From Trichopria drosophilae (Eukaryota; Arthropoda; Insecta; Hymenoptera; Diapriidae), in assembly GCA_030407085.1 (NCBI GenBank), contig CM059584.1:104097001-104161000 (forward strand): 64,000 bases of DNA, in the 5' to 3' direction. Every line of letters starts with the position of its first letter. Position 1 is the stretch's first letter. A program made the translations under genes and the position numbers. The notes under the pieces are model-generated. The model made no database searches, was not told the origin of the DNA, and worked only from the letters and a program-made list of their open reading frames with translations. Below are positions 56,874-64,000 of this stretch, one piece after another.

Positions 56874-58822
56874 TAATGGAAAAATTCAATAATTTTTCAG
56901 TTCAGGGAGGGCCCAATTCCAAAGTAAACAGAATATCCACGATCAACCATGGATTATACATCATATTTTACAGAAGTTCTAAAATATCCATAAGTTAAAT
57001 TGTACACGGAAAAAAATTTTTAATAATCTCCTCTGAAAAATCTAGCAAAATTTTCTGAAAAAGTTCGACGCTCGGCAACCTAATAAAATTTACATTAGTA
57101 ATTTCGGCAATATTTGCTCGACTACTTTGGTGACATTGACTGACGTATCTGAGTATGATGGGTTATGTAAATATATATACTGAAGATGTTCGGCAAATAT
57201 TGCCGAAGTTTCGATTGCGCACGTCTACTTGACGCATTTCAGTGGAATTTAATGAAGATTTTTTTTCCGTGTAAAACAATATTCCAGCTTCATACGCGCA
57301 TAATCAATTAACGTTATACCAGGATACTCACTGACTTCTGTGTAGAAAATTTTATGCTCCACAATAAAGGTTTAGTATATTTTCAGTGGATCGTGCACTG
57401 ATTTCGATTCGGAAGCCGTGGATTAAAAAAAGTGCCGATTTTTTCACTTTTAGCAACGTTTGCAGATCATTACAAATAACTAGTAATAACTAATTCTCTA
57501 CGTGTTATGTATAAATAAACCAAAAGATGTATTAGAAGAGTACTTGTTCATAAATATTCCTTTCTTAACGATTTCTAATTTTAATCGCCATTTTACGTTT
57601 AGCAGAACCCGTACGGCGTTCAGCCCGAAAACTGCCGAAAATTTATTTCCGTTCATATTTTCCTTAATGTTATTTATTACGTAATTTCAAACTGACCGAA
57701 ACTTTGTAAGAAAAAATCGTAGTTGATTGAATTAAACCTGATTTTTAAGGGTAAAAGTAGTACTAAAAGTTGCAGAAAGTACACAAGGCAAAACGCATTG
57801 TTGCAACCTGTAGGTAACGTCAAACCTAGCAAAATAATATGTTTTTTCGAGTACATAGCCTCAAATATCTCAAAATCATGACGTTATAGGCCAATTGTGA
57901 CTTCGGGTTCGGAAACTACGCACACAATTTCGTTTGATTACGTCCCATAAATTACGCCAGAAATGACCCACGTCTTCCAAACAACATCCAAGACCACCTT
58001 TTTTGTAGACCGGTCTGTAATATACATAATGAAAACCTCTATTCCAGGCAAGAGACCGAGCTACCCTCGTATGTTGTTAATATACTTATACGTCGAATGA
58101 AATAGTTTTAACTACCTTTCACATTCCATGATGAGTAATATTCTATGCCTCCCGCAACTTGGCTACCTGATTTCATCAGCTTTAGTTTCCAGGCCTTAGG
58201 CGACAGAATGGTAGTCTCATTTTCAGTCCATCCCTCCTACCAGTCGGTTAGACATCCTGCATCAGTGGAAAACTCGATTCCGATCATTTTTATCCTCTAC
58301 CAAACATGGAAAAAAATAACAACATCGATAGCTGCACCCAGGAAACCTACAACAGCAACAAGAAGACTCAATCTCGGCATGAGCCAACAACGATGGATAG
58401 CCAGTCCAGCAACACTATAGCAGCTTGCAGCCAAAAAGTTTGCGAGAGACAAAGAAGGCTCCGGGAAGACGAAGAAGAGGATGATGACATATTAATTATA
58501 GACGCGTCTAAGGAATTGAGAGCATATCTGGATAATATATATCTGAAGATGATGTTAGAAGACGCTGAGAAACCTTCTACACGCCGCCATCGCAAGCGGC
58601 GCAAAAATTGATTAACATTATCTAAAGAATGTCATTGCAAGTGTGTAAATCTCTGTAATAAATGAAATATTTTATAATTAAAACAATGAATTTTTCTATT
58701 CAATTTCCCATCATTAGTGTAAGTAGAAAATTGGTTGTCCGTCTGCATTCAACATAACACAAGGAAAAGAATGTTCAATTTTTCTAGTATTTGACATAAG
58801 CACAAATCACTGAATTTTCAAT
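56874..58822 (+). repeat. TR-1949 unit 9, class B
   Basis: Class B marker, but a 5' half like unit 8 (TTCTGTGTAGAAAA, ACGTCTAC). Confidence 0.93.
58306..58611 (+). CDS. TR-1949 101-codon ORF, unit 9
   Basis: Protein identical to the unit 2 copy. Confidence 0.4.
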   Translation: MEKNNNIDSCTQETYNSNKKTQSRHEPTTMDSQSSNTIAACSQKVCERQRRLREDEEEDDDILIIDASKELRAYLDNIYLKMMLEDAEKPSTRRHRKRRKN

Positions 58823-60771
58823 TAATGGAAAAATTCAATAATTTTTCAGTTCAGGGAGGGCCCAATTCCAAAGTAAACAGAATATCCACGATCAACCGTG
58901 GATTATACATCATATTTTACAGAAGTTCTAAAATATCCATAAGTTAAATTGTACACGGAAAAAAATTTTTAATAATCTCCTCTGAAAAATCTAGCAAAAT
59001 TTTCTGAAAAAGTTCGACGCTCGGCAACCTAGTAAAATTTACATTAGTAATTTCGGCAATATTTGCTCGACTACTTTGGTGACATTGACTGACGTATCTG
59101 AGTATGATGGGTTATGTAAATATATATACTGAAGATGTTCGGCAAATATTACCGAAGTTTCGATTGCGCACTTCTACTTGACGGATTTCAGTGGAATTTA
59201 ATAAAGATTTTTTTTCTGTGTAAAACAATATTCCAGCTTCATACGCTCATAATCAATTAACGTTATACCAGGATACTCACTGACTTCTTTGTAGAAAATT
59301 TTATGCTCCACAATAAAGGTTTAGTATATTTACAGTGGATCGTGCACTGATTTCGATTCGGAAGCCGTGGATTAAAAAAAGTGCCGATTTTTTTACTTTT
59401 AGCAACGTTTGCAGATCATTACAAATAACTAGTAATAACTAATTCTCTAAGTGTTATGTATAAATAAACCAAAAGATGTATTAGAAGAGTACTTGTTCAT
59501 AAATATTCCTTTCTTAACGATTTCTAATTTTAATCGCCATTTTACGTTTAGCAGAACCCGTACGGCGTTCAGCCCGAAAACTGCCGAAAATTTATTTCCG
59601 TTCATATTTTCCTTAATGTTATTTATTACGTAATTTCAAACTGACCGAAACTTTGTAAGAAAAAATCGTAGTTGATCGAATTAAACCTGATTTTTAAGGG
59701 TAAAAGTAGTACTAAAAGTTGCAGAAAGTACACCAGGCAAAACGCATTCTTGCAACCTGTAGGTAACGTTAAACCTAGCAAAATAATATGTTTTTTCGAG
59801 TACATAGCCTCAAATATCTCAAAATCATGACGTTATGGGCCAATTGTGACTTCGGGTTCGGAAACTACGCACACAATTTCGTTTGATTACGTCCCATAAA
59901 TTACGCCAGAAATGACCCACGTCTTCCAAACAACATCCAAGACCACCTTTTTTGTAGACCGGTCTGTAATATACATAATGAAAACCTCTATTCCAGGCAA
60001 GAGACCGAGCTACCCTCGTATGTTGTTAATATACTTATACGTCGAATGAAATAGTTTTAACTACCTTTCACATTCCATGATGAGTAATATTCTATGCCTC
60101 CCGCAACTTGGCTACCTGATTTCATCAGCTTTAGTTTCCAGGCCTTAGGCGACAGAATGGTAGTCTCATTTTCAGTCCATCCCTCCTACCAGTCGGTTAG
60201 ACATCCTGCATCAGTGGAAAACTCGATTCCGATCATTTTTATCCTCTACCAAACATGGAAAAAAATAACAACATCGATAGCTGCACCCAGGAAACCTACA
60301 ACAGCAACAAGAAGACTCAATCTCGGCATGAGCCAACAACGATGGATAGCCAGTCCAGCAACACTATAGCAGCTTGCAGCCAAAAAGTTTGCGAGAGACA
60401 AAGAAGGCTCCGGGAAGACGAAGAAGAGGATGATGACATATTAATTATAGACGCGTCTAAGGAATTGAGAGCATATCTGGATAATATATATCTGAAGATG
60501 ATGTTAGAAGACGCTGAGAAACCTTCTACACGCCGCCATCGCAAGCGGCGCAAAAATTGATTAACATTATCTAAAGAATGTCATTGCAAGTGTGTAAATC
60601 TCTGTAATAAATGAAATATTTTATAATTAAAACAATGAATTTTTCTATTCAATTTCCCATCATTAGTGTAAGTAGAAAATTGGTTGTCCGTCTGCATTCA
60701 ACATAACACAAGGAAAAGAATGTTCAATTTTTCTAGTATTTGACATAAGCACAAATCACTGAATTTTCAAT
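58823..60771 (+). repeat. TR-1949 unit 10, class A
   Basis: Class A markers throughout. Private TTTCTGTGTAAAAC in the MITE end. Confidence 0.93.
60255..60560 (+). CDS. TR-1949 101-codon ORF, unit 10
   Basis: Protein identical to the unit 2 copy. Confidence 0.4.
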   Translation: MEKNNNIDSCTQETYNSNKKTQSRHEPTTMDSQSSNTIAACSQKVCERQRRLREDEEEDDDILIIDASKELRAYLDNIYLKMMLEDAEKPSTRRHRKRRKN

Positions 60772-62730
60772 TAATGGAAAAATTCAATAATTTTTCAGTT
60801 CAGGGAGGGCCCAATTCCAAAGTAAACAGAATATCCACGATCAACCGTGGATTATACATCATATTTTACAGAAGTTCTAAAATATCCATAAGTTAAATTG
60901 TACACGGAAAAAAATTTTTAATAATCTCCTCTGAAAAATCTAGCAAAATTTTCTGAAAAAGTTCGACGCTCGGCAACCTAGTAAAATTTACATTAGTAAT
61001 TTCGGCAATATTTGCTCGACTACTTTGGTGACATTGACTGACGTATCTGAGTATGATGGGTTATGTAAATATATATACTGAAGATGTTCGGCAAATATTA
61101 CCGAAGTTTCGATTGCGCACTTCTACTTGACGCATTTCAGTGGAATTTAATAAAGATTTTTTTTCCGTGTAAAACAATATTCCAGCTTCATACGCGCATA
61201 ATCAATTAACGTTATACCAGGATACTCACTGACTTCTGTGTAGAAAATTTTATGCTCCACAATAAAGGTTTAGTATATTTTCAGTGGATCGTGCACTGAT
61301 TTCGATTCGGAAGCCGTGGATTAAAAAAAGTGCCGATTTTTTCACTTTTAGCAACGTTTGCAGATCATTACAAATAACTAGTAATAACTAATTCTCTACG
61401 TGTTATGTATAAATAAACCAAAAGATGTATTAAAAGAGTACTTGTTCATAAATATTCCTTTCTTAACGATTTCTAATTTTAATCGCCATTTTACGTTTAG
61501 CAGAATCCGTACGGCGTTCAGCCGGAAAACTGCCGAAAATTTATTTCCGTTCATATTTTCATTAATGTTATTTATTACGTAATTTCAAACTGACCGAAAC
61601 TTTGTAAGAAAAAATCGTAGTTGATCGAATTAAACCTCATTTTTAAGGGTAAAAGTAGTACTAAAAGTTGCAGAACGTACACAAGGCAAAACGCATTGTT
61701 GCAGCCTGTAGGTAACGTCAAACCTAGCAAAATAATATGTTTTTTCGAGTACATAGCCTCAAATATCTCAAAATCATGACGTTATGGGCCAATTGTGACT
61801 TCGGGTTCGGAAACTACGCACACAATTTCGTTTGATTCCGAAAATTTGCGTACCATAAATTACGCCAGAAATGACCCACGTCTTCCAAACAACATCCAAG
61901 ACCACCTTTTTTGTAGACCGGTCTGTAATATACATAATGAAAACCGCTATTCCAGGCAAGAGACCGAGCTACTCTCGTATGTTGTTAATATATTTATAGG
62001 TAGAATGAAATAGTTTTAACTACCTTTCACATTCCATGATGAGTAATATTCTATGCCTCCCGCAACTTGGCTACCTGCTTTCATCAGCTTTAGTTTCCAG
62101 GCCTTAGGCGACAGAATGGTAGTCTCATTTTCAGTCCACCCCTCCTACCAGTCGGTTAGACATCCTGCATCAGTGGAAAACTCGATACCGATCATTTTTA
62201 TCCTCTACCAAACATGGAAAAAAATAACAACATCGATAGCTGCACCCAGGAAACCTACAACAGCAACAAGAAGACTAAATCTCGGCATGAGCCAACAACG
62301 ATGGATAGACAGTCCAGCAACACAATAGCAGCTTGCAGCCAAAAAGTTTGCGAGAAACAAAGAAGGCTCCGGGAAGACGAAGAAGAGGATGATGACATAT
62401 TAATTATAGACGCGTCTAAGGAATTGAGAGCATATCTGGATAATATATATCTGAAGATGGTGTTAGAAGACGCTGAGAAACCTTCTACACGCCGCCTTCG
62501 CAAGCGGCGCAAAAATTGATTAACATTATCTAAAGAATGTCATTGCAAGTGTGTAAATCTCTGTAATAAATGAAATATTTTATAATTAAAACAATGAATT
62601 TTTCTATTCAATTTCCCATCATTAGTGTAAGTAGAAAATTGGTTGCCCGTCTGCATTCAACATAACACAAGGAAAAGAATGTTCAATTTTTCTCGTATTT
62701 GACATAAGCACAAATCTCTGAATTTTCAAT
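60772..62730 (+). repeat. TR-1949 unit 11, class D, array edge
   Basis: 1959 bp: it keeps the longer TTCCGAAAATTTGCGTACC stretch near 61,835 that old-flank units have and other array units lack. It carries more private changes than interior units. Confidence 0.92.
62214..62519 (+). CDS. TR-1949 101-codon ORF, unit 11
   Basis: Five changes from consensus: Q22K, S32R, R48K, M83V, H95L. Confidence 0.4.
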   Translation: MEKNNNIDSCTQETYNSNKKTKSRHEPTTMDRQSSNTIAACSQKVCEKQRRLREDEEEDDDILIIDASKELRAYLDNIYLKMVLEDAEKPSTRRLRKRRKN

Positions 62731-63805
62731 TAATGGAAAAATTCAATAATTTTTCAGTTCAGGGAGGGCCCAATTCCAAAGTAAACAGAATATCCACGAT
62801 CAACCATGGATTATACATCATATTTTACAGAAGTTCTAAAATATCCATAAGTTAAATTGTACACGGAAAAAAATTTTTAATAATCTCCTCTGAAAAATCT
62901 AGCAAAATTTTCTGAAAAAGTTCGACGCTCGGCAACCTAGTAAAATTTACATTAGTAATTTCGGCAATATTTGCTCGACTACTTTGGTGACATTGACTGA
63001 TGTATCTGAGTATGATGGGTTATGTAAATATATATACTGAAGATGTTCGGCAAATATTACCGAAGTTTCGATTGCGCACTTCTACTTGACGCATTTCAGT
63101 GGAATTTAATAAAGATTTTTTTACCTGTAAAACAATATTCCAGCTTCATACGCGCATAAGCAATTAACGTTATACCAGGATACTCACTGACTTCTTTGTA
63201 AGAAATTTTATGCTCCACAATAAAGGTTTAGTATATTTTCAGTGGATCGTGCACTGATTTCGATTCGGAAGCCGTGGATTAAAAAAAGTGCCGATTTATT
63301 CACTTTTAGCAACGTTTGCAGATCATTACAAATAACTAGAAATAACTAATTCTCTACGTGTTATGTATAAATAAACTAAAAGATGTATTAGAAGAGTACT
63401 TGTTCATAAATATTCCTTTCTTAACGATTTCTAATTTTAATCGCCATTTTACGTTTAGCAGAACCCGTACGGCGTTGAGCCGGAAAACTGCCGAAAATTT
63501 ATTTCCGTTCATATTTTCATTAATGTTATTTATTACGTAGTTTCCAGGCCTTAGGCGGTAGAATGTTTGTCTCATTTTCAGTCCACCCATCCTACCAGTC
63601 GGTTAGACATCCTGCACCACTGGAAAACTCGATACCGATCATTTTTATCCTCTACCAAACATGGAAAAAAAATAACATCGATAGGTGCACCCAGGAAATC
63701 TCCAACAGCAACAAGAAGTCTCAATCTCGGCATGAGCCAACAACGATGGATAGCCAGTCCAGCAAAATCATAGCAGGTTGCAGCCAAAAAGGTTGCAAGA
63801 GACAA
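62731..63805 (+). repeat. TR-1949 unit 12, deleted and truncated
   Basis: Near 63,540 the unit jumps from TATTACGTAG to TTTCCAGGCC, removing several hundred bases. It ends at 63,805, where inverted MITE sequence is joined. Its ORF remnant (from about 63,663) has lost an A in the start-codon region and is cut after about 47 codons. Confidence 0.9.
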
Positions 63806-64000
63806 GTAGAAGTGCGCAATCGAAACTTCGGTAATATTTGCCGAACATCTTCAGTATATATATTTACATAACCCATCATACTCACCGAGCAAATATTGCC
63901 GAAATTACTAATGTAAATTTTACTAGGTTGCCGAGCGTCGAACTTTTTCAGAAACTTTTGCTAGATTTTTCAGAGGAGATTATTAAAAATTTTTTTCCGT
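63806..64000 (-). mobile_element. Inverted, truncated copy of the unit MITE at array end
   Basis: The sequence is the reverse complement of the embedded MITE from ACTTCTACT back to ACGGAAAAAAAT at the window edge. About 40 bp are missing internally between CATCATACTC and CGAGCAAATATTGCC. It marks an orientation switch or a separate insertion at the array boundary. Confidence 0.85.

Larger units (their letters stand above)
41282..63805 (+). repeat. TR-1949 young tandem array (11 units plus truncated twelfth)
   Basis: A head-to-tail array with unit starts (taatggaaaaattc) at 41283, 43232, 45180, 47129, 49077, 51026, 52976, 54925, 56874, 58823, 60772 and 62731, giving periods of 1948-1950 bp except 1959 for the eleventh. 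Each unit contains an embedded 267-bp MITE, a 101-codon ORF and a following AATAAA. Interior units differ by only a few bases. Confidence 0.97.

Noticed and set aside
41282..63805. CRISPR-like periodicity
   Set aside because: The period is about 1.95 kb with no short repeat-spacer pattern, and the context is eukaryotic.
1..64000. Host genes, tRNA or rRNA genes
   Set aside because: No intron-exon structure, cloverleaf or rRNA core sequence was recognised. All convincing coding sequence is of mobile-element origin.

Overview
The window is AT-rich repeat DNA from an animal genome, almost certainly an arthropod and probably an insect. The evidence is two BEL/Pao LTR retrotransposons, an animal-type Helitron with a Helentron-like satellite element nested in it, TTAA- and TA-flanked foldback elements, two LINE fragments and a homogeneous satellite array. 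I found no host protein-coding gene, no rRNA or tRNA gene and no CRISPR array. Every convincing coding region belongs to a mobile element. The only other recurrent reading frame is a 101-codon ORF carried by the satellite.

The organising theme is one tandem array of a unit of about 1,949 bp, here called TR-1949, always in the same orientation, from about 6.3 kb to 63.8 kb. The right part (41,282-63,805) is young. It holds 11 nearly identical units plus a truncated twelfth, and their diagnostic variants recur in a higher-order pattern of about 7.8 kb. The left part (6.3-37.3 kb) is an old flank of the same array. Its units are more diverged and were invaded repeatedly, and several insertions can be excised by eye to restore a continuous unit.

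Layout: 1-5,899 is a BEL/Pao element with one uninterrupted 1,747-codon polyprotein frame and a 3' LTR; its 5' LTR lies outside the window. 7,274-18,044 is a 10.8-kb Helitron inserted exactly between A and T of a TR-1949 unit. It is decayed and carries a nested LINE 3' end, a nested non-autonomous Helentron-like element with asymmetric inverted repeats, and a TA-flanked foldback MITE. It also retains a Ulp1-like cysteine protease end upstream of its Rep region. 18,451-19,834 is a TTAA-flanked piggyBac-like foldback, 20,479-21,011 an unclassified hairpin-rich insert, 21,510-23,021 a foldback with a 3-bp duplication, and 23,167-23,990 a probable solo LTR. 24,594-26,011, 33,007-33,345 and 35,297-37,292 are three states of one foldback that carries none, two or three rounds of a 626-bp internal module. 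26,615-32,038 is a second BEL/Pao element, frameshifted and lacking its 3' end, whose integrase frame runs directly into the TR-1949 ORF. 37,327-40,781 is a LINE 5' end and ORF1 split by a 2.5-kb mariner-like foldback. It abuts a perfect (C15A)31 minisatellite of exactly 500 bp at 40,782-41,281, and the young array starts immediately after it.

Nothing here forms a pathway or operon. The interest lies in array turnover: satellite homogenisation on one side, a stratigraphy of transposons on the other, and tandem modules arising inside foldback elements. All family assignments rest on motifs and termini read by eye; no database search was possible.
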